Assembly: GCF_000004075.3 (NCBI RefSeq)
Contig: NC_026655.2
Location: 6,758,001-6,822,000 of the forward strand
DNA length: 64,000 nt
Direction: 5' to 3'
From: Cucumis sativus
Lineage: Eukaryota > Streptophyta > Magnoliopsida > Cucurbitales > Cucurbitaceae
Below the pieces are notes generated by a model. The model was not told the origin of the DNA. It saw nothing but the letters and a program-made list of their open reading frames with translations, and ran no database searches. The position numbers and the translations under genes are program-made. How positions within the stretch are numbered: position 1 is the first letter of the stretch; each line of letters starts with the position of its first letter. Shown here piece after piece: positions 1-12,500 of this stretch.

Positions 1-3000
1 CAAAGCATCGAATGAGGAAGCAAGTAAAGCATATGGCAGTTACAGATCCAACCTGCAATCATTTTTTAAGAAAAAGGGTATTTAAAAGCAAGTAAGCATG
101 ATTTAGGCGGATCCACAATATACATGAAAACTCATACGTAACGGCTAAAAAGCCTACAAATAACAACCTTGATCCTACTCTAAACCCTTATCAATTCTTT
201 ACTTTTTCTATTTTCTTTTATAAGAAACTTATCTATTTTTTTCTCATCTTCATTGAGGTGAAATTTTAATGTAGTTACAAATCCTACAGCCTGAGGAAAG
301 GGTTCAGATGTCGAAGACATGTATGTGTATATATGATATGTCTTAAGCTTATTAATATCACATTTTCCAAATGATATACTTAAGTTTAAAGTAGGAATAA
401 TAAAATGCACACGTTGCAGAAACCAAACAATGTCTTCTAAACCTACAGCCCCCTTGTAATTATGGCATCTCAGGTGACAGTTTCTACGGAAAAGCAAATG
501 GAGTTTGACCAGATAATTTGTGTGTATAAACTTTAGAACTTACGTCATCTGTTGCTAAAATATTACATGCAGATGTGGAGGATAGAAATCTTCATAAGTA
601 ACTCAATTTTCCTCATACAATAGGAAGAAAAGGGCGTTTGTGGTTACATCATGATAGAGCACGAATAAACAATGGACACATACCTCATGAAGTTTCTTCC
701 TTCTCCCTTTAGATTCAATTGGAAAACGTCTAAGCATGAAAAACAATCTAAAGATTTTCAAACAAGAGAAGTAGTCAGTAAGGGTAATCAAAGATAATAC
801 AAAATCTAGATGCATTGAATAATAAATTGAAAGGTCATGAAGTAGATACTCACCTTCCACCGTATATCAAGAAGCCTAATGCAGCTATGAACGATACCAC
901 TGACAAAATCAAAGGAAGCAATGGTTATTAGAAAGGGATAAAATAATGACATTATCTTCTAGACTCAAACTACAAAACTTGACCTCTTGTACACAGGAAA
1001 CAAATCACTGGAGACAGACTAACCTGCAATGAAAATTTTTCCAATGAATTCTACCACACTGTTGTCATTCACTCCGATGTATATCCAAATGCAAACCTGT
1101 CCATAGATTATTAAATTTGATTCAGTAAAATCCCTCCTCGGGAATTTAAATACAAGGAACTACCTCACCCTTCCAAATAATATTCAAAATTCAGTCAAGG
1201 ATTTTCAAGTACGAATTGGCTACTTATTGATTTCAAACAAGGGTAGTTGAGAGTAACGGTGTTAAAAATACCTGTATGAGATATATCACACTGTTGATTG
1301 AAATGTAAACTGTTCTTAGTTTATCTGTTGGCAGACTTCTTGCCTGTGCATCAAAACAATCGAGGACAACTCAGCAATCCTCATTGTGCCCAAAATGATG
1401 GCAATATCAATGACAGCTCAGACACTAAAAAGGGAAGACAGCCTTGATTGCAATAAAGAAAATTTTAAAAGAAAACAGACAGCAATACAATAAACAAAAC
1501 TTGCCTGGTGGTATATCTCTGCCCAGAAGAGGACCAGGAGTGTGTACGTTGAGAAAAAAAGAAGCCCAGGAAGTTCCAACAATAACAATAGTAGAACCTG
1601 ATTCAGAATTAATTGACATACCTCAGTATACAAGATATAGTCTTCATCACACCTTTTTAAGATTTTCAGAGGCCATGGGACTATTGAAATCTTTAAAATA
1701 TTAAGAGATTCTATAAATAAAGAAAAAGGGAAGAGAAACTAAGATGCCACTTGGAAACGTAGCTAAAAGAGCCGGTAACTTTAATTTGCTAAACAATAGA
1801 GAAAATGTCAAGATGATCTATAAAAATTGCAAGAGTTCCAAAATTGTAGAACATTTGTAACGAAGATCTTCCACAAAAGACAACAATACGATGTGTAATC
1901 TCTTATATAGGTTATCATCAACATCAATATTTTAAGAGAACTAATGTGCAATCTTTTATCTCGTAAAACAGCTTGGCAATAAGTAGATAAGATAATGGTG
2001 GTAAATGTCTTTTTCACTACGGTGGAAAAAATTAAGAACTTAAATTCGAGCCCAGGAAAGGTTAGGATTCAGTCAAATAAATTTTTTAATATATTTCTGT
2101 TGTAACAGAACGTCTGTTATAACAATTTCCAGATTCTGATTGTAAATATCTTTGTAAATCTAGAGTATTGGGTACTTATAAGTAGGCTACTTTACTTCAT
2201 CATCAAAAACAGTGGAATACAGATTATTCATTCTCCAAATCTCTAGAGTTTCAATTGGCGAATCCCAAATAATATCAAAGATCCAGATATGGTCCAGGTA
2301 AATTTTCATAAATGATATCGAAGGTTCAAACACTACTCGTGCAAACTTACCTTTGGTTGCAAAAGAAACACTTGCTTGTGGAGCCCAAACACAATTGCAC
2401 GTACTGAATCACGAAGTTTGAAACTATCAATTAAAACCTTAGAATGCCTCCTTCGAGAATAAAGTCGAACGCTATTTTTATATTACCTCCATTGACAATG
2501 AAATTCATGAGATGGAAAACTTTCTGTGTCGTCCAGCCATATTCTGGAACTCTCAATTCGATCCTTATCAGTTGAATCTGCACGCACGTACACAAAATAA
2601 GTTCCAGATGCCCAGAATCTAACACAGAAATCTTTATTCTACACCTCTACTTTGCTCCCCCATTCTTGTTAAAGCGAACGCAAAGCTAGACATTGAAAGC
2701 TTAAAGAAGCCCTGATTACTTGGGGAAAAGCATTCAAAGCCCGGAAAGTAAATGAATTAAATAATGGGAAACACAAATTGTACTTATTGGAATATGAAAT
2801 TTCCATTTCCCAAAATTCACATTAAATAAACCATAACGATTGGCTCCCATCAGTGAGTAAAAGGAGCAATTCTAGGAAATGGAAACGCACCCAAACCTAC
2901 CAATTTACTCAATTAGCAATCAAATACAAAACCATAACCACACATAGCAGATAAGTTTAGATGGATGGGGTAGGGAAGCAAAAGAGAGAGAGAGACCAAA

Positions 3001-3149
3001 GCAACGGCGGAGACTAGCGCATATACAGCACAAAGAGAGTAGAAAATCCGATCCTGCCAAAAAGTAGATTCGTTGATGTCATTCCACCAGCTGGATGCCG
3101 TAACTCCCATCTCCATGGTCGTCGTCAAGTTCAGCTGCAATCTCGTCAT
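1..3149 (-). CDS. TOM1-like: TOM1/TOM3-family tobamovirus multiplication protein, 3' end outside window
   Basis: The family comprises seven-span tonoplast/endomembrane host proteins; in Arabidopsis TOM1 and TOM3 anchor the tobamovirus replication complex. Nine exons can be spliced in frame: 2997-3149, 2487-2577, 2351-2403, 1505-1597, 1272-1343, 1024-1096, 854-899, 684-747 and 1-52 (about 232 residues; family members are usually near 290, so the C-terminus lies left of the window). Recognisable family stretches are WWNDINES (exon 1), [13 protein letters not shown] (exon 2), [19 protein letters not shown] (exon 4), [10 protein letters not shown] (exon 5) and [16 protein letters not shown] (exon 8). 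Hydrophobic segments alternate with short loops as expected. Start chosen: the first ATG, just before a short N-terminus and the WWN motif. Exon 4 is followed by a GC donor (1504-1503). Which paralogue (TOM1, TOM3 or THH1) cannot be settled from a partial protein. Confidence 0.9.
1503..1504 (-). other. GC splice donor of TOM1-like intron 4
   Basis: On the minus strand the exon ends CACCAG and the intron begins GCAAGT. The next exon starts after CACAG at 1343 and reads ARSLP, giving the family-conserved junction AEIYHQ-ARSLP. No nearby GT donor keeps frame and sequence, so this is a GC-AG intron with an otherwise perfect donor consensus. Confidence 0.8.
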
Positions 3150-4824
3150 TCTTCCCTAAATAGTAAAGAATCTTTCCCACTATCGCCCTCCCTCTCCGCC
3201 GTAGAATCAGAGAACCGAGAATCTGATGAATTGAGAAGACCAAGCGAACGCCGGCAAGAGAGGCACCGGAACGCCGGCGAGGAGAGAGGGGAGACAGAGG
3301 AGAAAAGGGATTTTTCTTTGGGTTTTTTGGACTTCGGCCTTTTTGTTTATTTTGGTCGCTCTTTCCAAAGTAATCAATTCATAATTCACGAAGGCTGTGG
3401 AAAAGAACAAATGGAGTAATCAATCGTTCCCTCCACATACTTTATAAAATGTCATATTTTATCCCTAACCTCTTTTAAATTATTATACCAAAATTAACCC
3501 AAATATTTATTTTCAAAATAAACTATACATTACCTTCATTAATATTTGTTTATCAATATTTCTTTTTAAACTTTTGTTATTCATTTGAAATTACTTTTCT
3601 TTGTTTATTGTTTTTCTTTTTTGGTTACCTTGTGTCAAGCTGGAATCTTCCCATTTTAGATATTCAAATTAAGGCTAAGATTATAATTTGGTGACATCAT
3701 TTCGATAAGCATAAACTTTGATTTGGTCCCTTGTGGAGTTTTTTCTACTAAATACAATTTTGGTAGTATACTCCCCATTTTAATTTCTTCTTTTTAACAA
3801 ACGTTAAAATTAATCTCTTAATATGAATAAATTGATTAAGAAATAATAATTATCGTATACGAAAATAAAGTATTTGGACATATTTTCAAAATTTCTAATA
3901 AAATGTTATAGGTAATAACACTCTTCTTAATTAAATAGTAAGAAGTCAAGTTAGACAAAGTGACTAATTGTTTTTAAATTGTATTTTACCCGATTGTGAA
4001 CTACAAATTTGGGCAGCAGCAGCAGCTAGTTAAGTGTGATCAGCCAAATATAAATCTGCTAAGCGAAAACAAATTGTTGTCAGGTGCATGATTTGAGTAT
4101 GAAATCTGTTAAATACAAATCATTAAATAATTTAGAAAGAAGACAAATAAAATGAATGGAAGTCTCGTCCAAACAATACAAACCAAATTTGAAATCGAAT
4201 GGATATAATGTGTTGGACGGTTCATCTTTTTGTTTTAATTTCCTTTTCTTTAATGATAATGTAGTCATGCTTAATCTAATAATAGAAAAATATTTAATTC
4301 TTCTTTATTCAAGTTGAAATAGTTAAGTTAATTGTAGCAACGTGAAAGCAGGAATTAATGATTGAATTTAGGAGGTGTTTTTCCATCCCTTCTTGTAAAG
4401 AAAATGAACTCCCTTAATGGTAAGTAAATTATTTCGCATGGTATTTATCTATAATGAGTCCATATTCGAAGCAAAATTTGTATTGAATATGAAATCATGA
4501 CGTGCATATCTCACATGTTATGCTTAAAATAAGTTTTTTTTTTCTTCCTACTATTTGATAGAGGAACATGATAGACTAAAAACTTGAGCCGACCAATCAA
4601 ATCGAAGTCAGTCTCTTGAAAAATAAGAGAGATCGTTTCGAAAAGTTTGAAATCGAGAATTTTCAAAATTATTTTGAAATGTTAAACCGATCCGGCCGAT
4701 CTTACTCAATGATGTTAAAGTCGGGAAGAAAACAACTCCACCAACCTATTAACACCCATATTATTGGCTTCTAGGTCAATTTTTAATAATTATATATTTA
4801 TTTTGTGGTTAAGCTATCACCGTG
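3150..4824. other. Intergenic: TOM1-like 5' region and AT-rich DNA
   Basis: Positions 3150 to about 3420 form the GC-richer 5' UTR/promoter side of the TOM1-like gene. From 3420 to 4790 the DNA is AT-rich; I see no gene, tandem repeat or recognisable element. An AT-rich TATATATTTA stretch at about 4791-4800 lies some 30 bases upstream of the tRNA gene, a usual position for the AT box of plant tRNA genes. Confidence 0.6.
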
Positions 4825-4896
4825 GGATCCGTGGCGCAATGGTAGCGCGTCTGACTCCAGATCAGAAGGTTGCGTGTTCGATTCACGTCGGGTTCA
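4825..4896 (+). tRNA. trnW-CCA: tRNA-Trp (anticodon CCA)
   Basis: A 72-nt cloverleaf without CCA tail and without intron. The acceptor stem GGATCCG pairs with CGGGTTC, with discriminator A at 4896. The D-arm contains TGGCGCAATGGTAGCGCG (box A). The anticodon loop is CTCCAGA with anticodon CCA. The T-arm has GGTTCGATTC-type box B, seen here as TGTTCGATTCAC. All three internal stems form. The gene lies on the same strand as the PPR gene, whose ATG is 236 bases downstream. Confidence 0.97.
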
Positions 4897-4919
4897 AAAT
4901 CCCGATCTTTAACGGATCA

Positions 4920-4927
4920 TTTTTTTT
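4920..4927 (+). terminator. Pol III T-run terminator for tRNA-Trp
   Basis: Eight consecutive T residues start 24 bases after the end of the tRNA, the standard RNA polymerase III stop signal. Confidence 0.75.
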
Positions 4928-5131
4928 CCTCCCTTTTCCTCCATCTGTACCGTTCGTTGATCATACTTTTGAAATCTCAGATTTTAACAACGGACAAGAT
5001 TAAAGGTTTCACCAGTCTTACGTGTTTCGCATCTGCACTAGATTGGCTTAGCCCCCGCCTTCGTCTTCAAGTTTTTGTACAAAACCCTAGACCTCATTTC
5101 TCAAGTTTTATCTGCTGACGAGTCTCGAGCT

Positions 5132-6349
5132 ATGGCGCTTCTCTATCGCCTCCGTTCTGCTTTCCCTTCGAACTCGACTTATATCAACTATCGTCTTCAC
5201 TACCGTTCTCTCTCCACAATCCTTTCTCCTGATTCCTCTAATCCCTTGTCAGCGAAACAGAAGTCCAGGGCTGCACTGTCCCTACTGAAAACGGAGGAAA
5301 ATCCTGAGCGCATTATTGATATTTGCCGAGCTGCTAGTCTCACTCCAGAATTTCATCTCGATCGTATCGCTTTCTCTGTTGCCATTTCCAAGCTCTCAAA
5401 ATTTAAGCATTTCGATGGGATTCGCCGGTTCCTCGAGGAATTGAAATCTCGTCCCGATTTGAAGAACGAGCGTTTTGCTTGCCACGCTATTGTTCTTTAT
5501 GGCCAGGCTAATATGCTTGATCATGCTATTAGAACTTTCAAGCAAATTGATGAACTGGGTGTGCGTCATTCGGTTAAAACGCTAAATGCATTGCTATTTG
5601 CTTGTAATTTAGCTAAGGATTACAAGGAACTGAAACGGGTTTATATGGAGTTCCCTAAGATTTATGGAATCGAACCGGATATCGATACTTATAACAGAGT
5701 GATTAAGGCGTTTTCGGAGTCGGGTTCGTCGAGTTCAGTGTCTTCGATTGTGGCAGAGATGGACAGGAAGGATGTCAAACCAAATGCGACTACTTTTGCG
5801 AATTGGCTTGCTGGGTGCTACATGGAAGAGAAGTTTGAGGATGTTGAGAAGGTCCTAAATTTGATGGAGAAATATGGCGTGCGACGTGGAGTTGCTACAT
5901 ATAATGCAAGAATACGCAGTCTTTGCAAATTGAAGAGATCAACAGAAGCAAAAGCTTTATTTGATGGGATGTTATCCAGAGGTATGGATCCAAACTCTGT
6001 TACATATTGTGAATTGATTCATGGATTCTGTAAGGAAGGAAATCTAGATGAAGCTAAGAGCATTTTTAAAAGAATGATCAACAGCGGTTGCCAACCAGAC
6101 AGTGAGTGCTATTTCACTTTGACTTACTTCCTTTGTCGAGGAGGAGATTATGAAACAGCATTCAAGATCTGTTTGGAGAGCATGAAGAAGGGGTGGGTTC
6201 CAAATTTCAGTACAATGAAGTCTCTTGTTGATGGGCTAGTTAGTATTTCGAAGGTCGAAGAGGCAAAGCAACTTATTGGGCAAATCAAAGAGAGGTTCTC
6301 AAAGAATGTTGAGAAGTGGAGTGAAATTGAAGCTGGATTACCTCAGTGA
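5132..6349 (+). CDS. PPR336-like: Mitochondrial P-class pentatricopeptide repeat protein, PPR336/rPPR1-like
   Basis: A single-exon gene of 405 aa, as is usual for plant PPR genes. The N-terminus ([15 protein letters not shown]) is rich in Arg, Ser and hydrophobic residues and lacks acids, like a mitochondrial presequence. From about residue 100 onward 35-residue helical repeats follow in register; clear units include [64 protein letters not shown] and the C-terminal [10 protein letters not shown]. There are no E or DYW editing domains. The stretch [17 protein letters not shown] is characteristic of the Arabidopsis PPR336 (At1g61870) group, reported as a mitoribosome-associated PPR protein. 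ATG at 5132 is chosen because the longer open frame from 5075 begins with TTG. The orthology is from recall of the family; function is inferred. Confidence 0.9.
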   Translation: MALLYRLRSAFPSNSTYINYRLHYRSLSTILSPDSSNPLSAKQKSRAALSLLKTEENPERIIDICRAASLTPEFHLDRIAFSVAISKLSKFKHFDGIRRFLEELKSRPDLKNERFACHAIVLYGQANMLDHAIRTFKQIDELGVRHSVKTLNALLFACNLAKDYKELKRVYMEFPKIYGIEPDIDTYNRVIKAFSESGSSSSVSSIVAEMDRKDVKPNATTFANWLAGCYMEEKFEDVEKVLNLMEKYGVRRGVATYNARIRSLCKLKRSTEAKALFDGMLSRGMDPNSVTYCELIHGFCKEGNLDEAKSIFKRMINSGCQPDSECYFTLTYFLCRGGDYETAFKICLESMKKGWVPNFSTMKSLVDGLVSISKVEEAKQLIGQIKERFSKNVEKWSEIEAGLPQ

Positions 6350-7500
6350 GGAAATTCTGGGTTCCTGTGCAACTATCAATACCAAGTGAGTCTTGAGGAA
6401 AAACTAGAGAACGAGGAATTTTTTCTTGGCTTGAGCTAATCACTCTCTGCATATGTTTTACATTGATGCAGTTAATTGATTTGTCAGGAAGCTGTTATCA
6501 AAAAGCACTTTTTGTGACCCTTCTGAGAGGCTATGCTGAATTTCTACTGTCTTTTATGTTCTAGCTTTACCACTGGCTGAAATTTGTAATGCTGTAGTTG
6601 AATGAATTCTCTAACTATTGGTAGGCTCTGACCTGCTTCAAGAAGGGTGATAATGTGCTTGAAATGTTGTCGTTGACCTTCCTGTTAGGTTAGTAATTGC
6701 TGTATTGATGGAAGCTAGATTGTTTTGAGCAATTTTGTATGTCAATAAAGATGAAACTTAACATTGGATTTTATGCGTCTTCAGATTTAATCATATCTTT
6801 CTTGTTATAATTCAAAATATTCCCTCTGTGCGATGGTGAATTTGGATAGCAAGTAATTGCCTGATAAAATGCTTATGTTTCTTCTGCATGTCTTCAATTT
6901 TTTGATTTGCTACGAAAACAAATATACTTGGTGAACCATGTGTCCAAGAGAACTAATATTTTTAGAGAGAATGTTTCAAAATACAATAAAGTGCCACTAG
7001 GTAGTTTTTTTTAAACTAACGTAAATATATGTGAGATCCTGGGTTGTTTGTAGTGCCAGTTACAATTGTGTTTGCTCATTCTTGAATCTGAGGTGTATGG
7101 GGGAGGCAGGAAAGTGTAATGAAGATCACAAAATTGAAGAATTTCTTATATTTTTCACAACTATATTACATCTCTGCACTAATTCTTTTCCTCTCTCTTC
7201 TCTGTCTCATGGACCTGCAAGGAGAAACATCTGAAGAGCCACAGTTCTTCCATACAATTGAATATTTTCTCCTAAACTGGATTGTACCTTGATGATTGAA
7301 ACTTGAAACAGCTAATTGGTTCCCTTTCTCTGTGGCTTGGAAATCCTAGGAAGTTCCTTCATAGAATTTGGAAACACAAACCATATAAAGCACCAGCAAC
7401 ATTGAACAACTCAAATTTAAGAAAAGCTGCCTTTTAGCTTCTCTTGCAGATCCTGACCTCATGATACATATTCTGAGGATTATGAAACATCCATCTGCAT
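6350..7500 (+). other. PPR gene 3' UTR and intergenic DNA
   Basis: An AATAAA polyadenylation-type signal lies at 6744-6749, about 395 bases after the stop codon. Between about 6800 and 7500 no coding region is supported; the short open frame at 7031-7234 has no family features. Confidence 0.5.
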
Positions 7501-7884
7501 CTACATGTGCAAGCTATGGAAATCATTCTGAAGGATCGTATAACTCAACCCAGAAATCTTATTCATTCGATTGCTTCTCGAAGCATCAAAAGTCGAGCAC
7601 ATTTTTGTAACAAAGCGATTGCTGGTTAGCTTCGTCTTCCTTCGCCATGACATTAAAGATTGCCAGAAGGTGGGTGGTGAACTTCTACAGCCAGACGAAG
7701 CCATTTCAGGTCCTTGAGACCTCTGTGAGCTGATGGAGGTTTCAAGCTCAATCTTGGCAAAATAATCTATTTCCTTCTTGACGAGTGAACCAATGGTTCC
7801 TCGAGTTCCAATGGCAACAGGAGCAATTGCAGCCATTCCGTAATGGGATTTGTAGAATGTGTTGGTGGGTTTATTATGTTGCAT
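7501..7884 (-). CDS. Small plant protein of unknown function
   Basis: An uninterrupted frame of 127 aa. I recognise the core MAAIAPVAIGTRGTIGSLV followed by KKEIDYFAKIEL as a stretch shared by small uncharacterised proteins in several dicots; no function is known to me. The middle is Ser- and Arg-rich (GCRSSPPTFWQSLMSWRRKTK), predicted soluble, with no signal peptide or membrane span. The start could be the first ATG (7884) or the internal ATG at 7836, which begins the conserved core and would give 111 aa. It sits alone between the PPR gene and the 3' end of pPLA-I. The recognition is by memory, so confidence in a real gene is moderate. Confidence 0.6.
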   Translation of the reverse strand: MQHNKPTNTFYKSHYGMAAIAPVAIGTRGTIGSLVKKEIDYFAKIELETSISSQRSQGPEMASSGCRSSPPTFWQSLMSWRRKTKLTSNRFVTKMCSTFDASRSNRMNKISGLSYTILQNDFHSLHM

Positions 7885-9568
7885 TCGTTTTGATGTTGTA
7901 AATTTGAAGAAACGGAAAGAAGGTTTTGGGATGAAGGATGTGAGATGTTGTAGGGTCCTTTTTCCTGAAGGGGTTGTGATTTGTTTGCTTTGAATCTAAG
8001 CCAACTCCTTTGTTTTGATCTTTTTATAAAGCCATCTGTTGAAGTAAAGTGCTTTGGAAGAGATAGAGAGCAGCCTCCGCTTGAGATTTTTATATAATAT
8101 TTCATTCTGAATGTGAATGCTGCGAAGAAGCATCGTAGTGTTTCCCTGTCCCCGACGATATTATGATTCCTTTTCTAATCTCTACTAATTCGGTTGCCCA
8201 CATTATTTTCATCTATTTGTCAAGAAGTTTCGAGATCAGTTTCAATTTAGTTCGTGTTACAAAATATTATAAATCTACACTTGTGATTTGACTTTTGTTT
8301 TCATCTCTAAATTTTAAGAATTACATTTTTTTACCTTAATTTAAAAAATAAATTTCCACTTTTAGTTTTTGGTTTTTGATGTCAATATTGATTAATTTTA
8401 AATAATTATTTTGTGAAATTTTAAATTTAATAGAGATGAAATTACAACATTGAATCTTAGGGATTAAAAACAACTTTTTTCTTTTATACATAAAATTTAT
8501 CTTACGATGATTATTTCTGTTTGGAGAGTGGTTTTAGATTCAGGGTGAACTCTCCCCTAAACAAATGATTTTGGCTAACCTATTGATTAAAAATAGAATT
8601 GAAAGTGTTGTTTTGTAAAAAAGAACTCCTCCAAAATGTCTTTTTAACAGAGAACTTACTCCATATTATTTTGGGAAGAAATGATTTAGTTTTGAATAAA
8701 ATACTCTAATTTTTGTGGATATTTTTTAAAATTCTATTATATTTAAAAGTACAATAATGATAGAAAATGTATCGTCGTGATTTGTTGGTTGTGCCTTTTA
8801 TGTTTCATTTTTTGAGAACAGAATCACCTTTTTAAATTGAAAATTAAGATCAATGCTTTTAAAATAAAAGTGGGATGTTGATTTACTCAATAGAAACACA
8901 GTGCAATTGAGTTGTGAAGATTTCTTCTGCACCCTACAGGAAGCCAAATCCATCCATTGATCATGAAAAGGGTTGATGAACTTTCCCATCTTGCCTCCTT
9001 TGCCTTCTTAAGAATCTAAGATAAATGAGGAGTTCTGGTTTTGGTTCGATATAATATTCAATTTTTGCAAAATATTATACGATTAGTAACTTGGGCAATT
9101 TTTTTTGTCTTGGAGGCACTAAACTTCTAACTTTTTTTGTTGAGATATGTTTACTAATTTTGTAAAATGCAATCATATGATACTTCAAACCCAATGCATC
9201 CAAGTTCCAACCATATGTCAACTTTTTGGTAGTTGGGTATTCCAATGGAGAGACAAAATAGAAGCATAGTAATCAGAAGAGAATTAATCGATTTACATGT
9301 AAATTTGCCCAAACAAAAGTTATAGTTGAACAAATAAGAGCAATGAAAACCTTTCTGAGTGCCTTATATCTATAATATGGCATTCAAAAAAGTAGTTATT
9401 AGCTATAATGAACAAAAATAGCCTCAAAATTGTATCTTCCCTCTTATTTTCTTAAATATTCTCTATACTTCGGTAAAAAACCACCTACTCGCACTATTGA
9501 GTATTGTCTCTCTATATTATAAATCTCTTTCATTCATTTTAGTTATGAATGTGAGATTGATGAAGATA
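7885..9568. other. Intergenic, AT-rich, no supported gene
   Basis: The 5' flank of the small gene followed by AT-rich DNA and the 3' flank of pPLA-I. Open frames here (7767-8105, 8798-8989) show no family features and biased composition. Confidence 0.5.
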
Positions 9569-12500
9569 TTATTGGACACTAGGGAGATGGCATGTATACC
9601 TTAACTTCCTATGCGAAGCAAGAGCTTGAACTAAAGCAGCATTTACACTTGCACGCTCTCGGAATAATGAGTCGTACAAGTGACAAACAAACTGTGAAAG
9701 TTCCCCTTCGTCATCATCCCAGACATCAAACGGATAATTTTCAATTTTCTCAGCATCACTGTCTTCCCAGTCACTTACCGGACTAGAAAGCTCCGCATCG
9801 TCATCTTCTCCCTCCTCTTCCCCAATCTCAAACTTCCCATTTTCCACAGTTTCGTATTCCCCTGTTTGGAATGTTGTTGATTGTGTTTCGGGGGGTTCGT
9901 TTGAAGAACATATTACAGCTTTAGCTCCAGAATCCAAAAAGGCTCTGATTAAAGCTGGGGTTGGCCCATGAGTTCCGGTGCAGAAAATGATCCTGTCCCT
10001 CCAAGCACCAACCTAGAGAAAATTCAGAAATACAAATAGTGGATGAGTGACATTAAGGGGAGAAAGATATGGGTACAAGCGGATTAACCATTCTTTCTGT
10101 ACTAGAACTATAACTATATATTTAGGGTCTTAGTTGATTCACTCTTCCTCCACCAAGTGGGGCTGACAAATCTAACGTACAAGTTTCTATACATCAAATC
10201 TCAAGTATCATAAGTATCATCTTGAAACTTATTAGAAAACCATCTTTAAAACTTACTATCCTTGCCGTAGAACAAACTAATAAGATAATGAGTACAAAAA
10301 CTGGAAAAAATAATATTCTAAAAGCCTTCAAGGATATAGCCTAAAGGAAAAAGCAATTGAATCATTAACCTATTCTCCAAAGTATTTACGATAGTTCTCG
10401 AGGAATGTAGGTTGCGAAAGAAATTGGCTAAGGACAGGAATATAGATAGAACTAGCACCATGATTCAAACCAAGGCCAACGACAAACATCTAGAAGGGAA
10501 AGGAAGGAGGACAAAATCATCCAAATCTTGTTCGAAAAACCAAAGTGTTCTGACAAAGAAACTACATGAAAAAAAAAACCAAACAAAAGCAGTTGAAGAA
10601 AATATCTATTCATGAGAAATTATGAAACAAAAAATCTCATGGACTTTCACCGTTCCAACAATCTCCTAGAATGAACTTGAAACCCTCCCTCAATAGAGAG
10701 TTCTTTAACATCTCTAACTAATTAAACATGCGTCAATTATCATAAGGGGTAAGAATTTGAAGACAAAAAAAAAAAGAGATTGATCATAACAGAAAGAGAC
10801 TTGAAGCCCTACCATCCAACGAACATCATCAGGTGATAAGTGCAAGGAAGGAACAGTTCTACGAAACAAGTAAGCTGCAATTTCTTGGTTATCCTCCATA
10901 ACCTTCAACAATAAACATCAATGACATTCAGAACTGGAATTCTCTGCATTGTGACTTTTGACTACAACAAGAAATCACGAGGAAGCAAAGAAAAATGCCA
11001 AGATAACATACTTGGGTTTGTCGTCCTAAATAACGATGGACGATACCTCCAATTTCGAAGTAGGGTTTGAGCGCTACCAAATCCGACACAGTCAAGACAT
11101 TGGAAAGCAATGATGCGCCCTTTCTACGATGACTCCGCATGGTGGACAACAAACTAAGCTTAACACTTTGTAGAAATTTCTCTGCAAGTTCCCCGGGTTC
11201 TGCAACTACAAAAACATCATTTCGCCAACTACAAGAATAAAGAATAAGCAAGTCAGGACCAAATGCAAAGGTTGCAACTAAATTCACAAATCATAAATGT
11301 CTGTACACATGTTGACCTTAATATTGAGCCGGATGAGTCATTTTGAAGGGCTAAATGTACAATGCCCACTTGAGGTGAATTTTGTAACTTCTCATGCAAT
11401 GCCCGTACAGGCAAGGAGAGTTCTCTGGGTCCTGAAGGAGACTCGGGGGTGAATGCTGCTCCTTTACCCAAATGACCATCTAAGTTTAACGGTGGGACCA
11501 TATCAATTCGACCAAGCCTTTGAGGTCCAACATCAGGACTATAAAGAAGTGGGCTTGATGGAAAGCTTCCAGTAAACAAGGGGGATGTAAAAGGTGTTGG
11601 GAATGTTGATGAAGGAACAGTCTTCAAAGCCCCAGATGTTCCTTGCATAAGGGATATTCGAATTCCATTTTTGGAACAAAATGCTTCAAGTTCACGAGCA
11701 TGATACATAACTTTTCCAGTATCAGGACTACTGGAAGCTTCAACCAGTAGTACATTCCGTCTCCAACCCAAAGAAGGGCTATTTTCATCTAGCATTTCCA
11801 GAAATCAGTCAAATAATTGGTTAGTTCAAAAAATACAAACAGAATGACTGAGAAGTTGAAAATGCTATGAGGACAAAACAAACACCTATGGATGATGCCA
11901 TGACTCTGGAGAAATGAAGTGAATTTAAGTTCTCCGACCACTTCTCATCATGTTGATAAGGCAAGATTAATCTTTCACAGGCATTCTTGAAGGCCAGATT
12001 ATTACTTTGGATATACTCCTCAACTGCAGCTTCCATCTTTAGCCACACTGCTGGATCAGTTTCGTCCAGTTCCATGTCACATCGTTCATCCACTGCAATA
12101 GATAAATAAAAATAAAATAAAATAAACTGAGAATAATATGCACATCTCTGTTCTCGAAATAGACGTGCCAGAGGATGACGCTAAGTTCTTTTAAGGTCAG
12201 AATTTGGTGAGGGCAAATAACTGCACAAATGAAATTTCACAGAAATGCTAAAGCAATTTCCCATTGCACATTAAGATATCATACCTGGGTTAAACCGGAA
12301 ATAATGTATTTCAGGCAGCATAGGTAACAACGTACTCAAGGCTTCCTCCACTCGGTCCACAGAGCATGCACTCTCAATAAGCACTTGTCCAGTGTCTAAA
12401 TAACGCCATCCACCTTTCCTCACCTAAACCAGTCAAGACAGTTATAGAGCATTTAAATAATCTAATTATTCATACGAAAAGTAAATTACCTTCATTGGAG

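Noticed and set aside
5075-5131. Upstream extension of the PPR protein
   Set aside because: The longer frame begins with TTG, not ATG; the ATG at 5132 begins a typical presequence.
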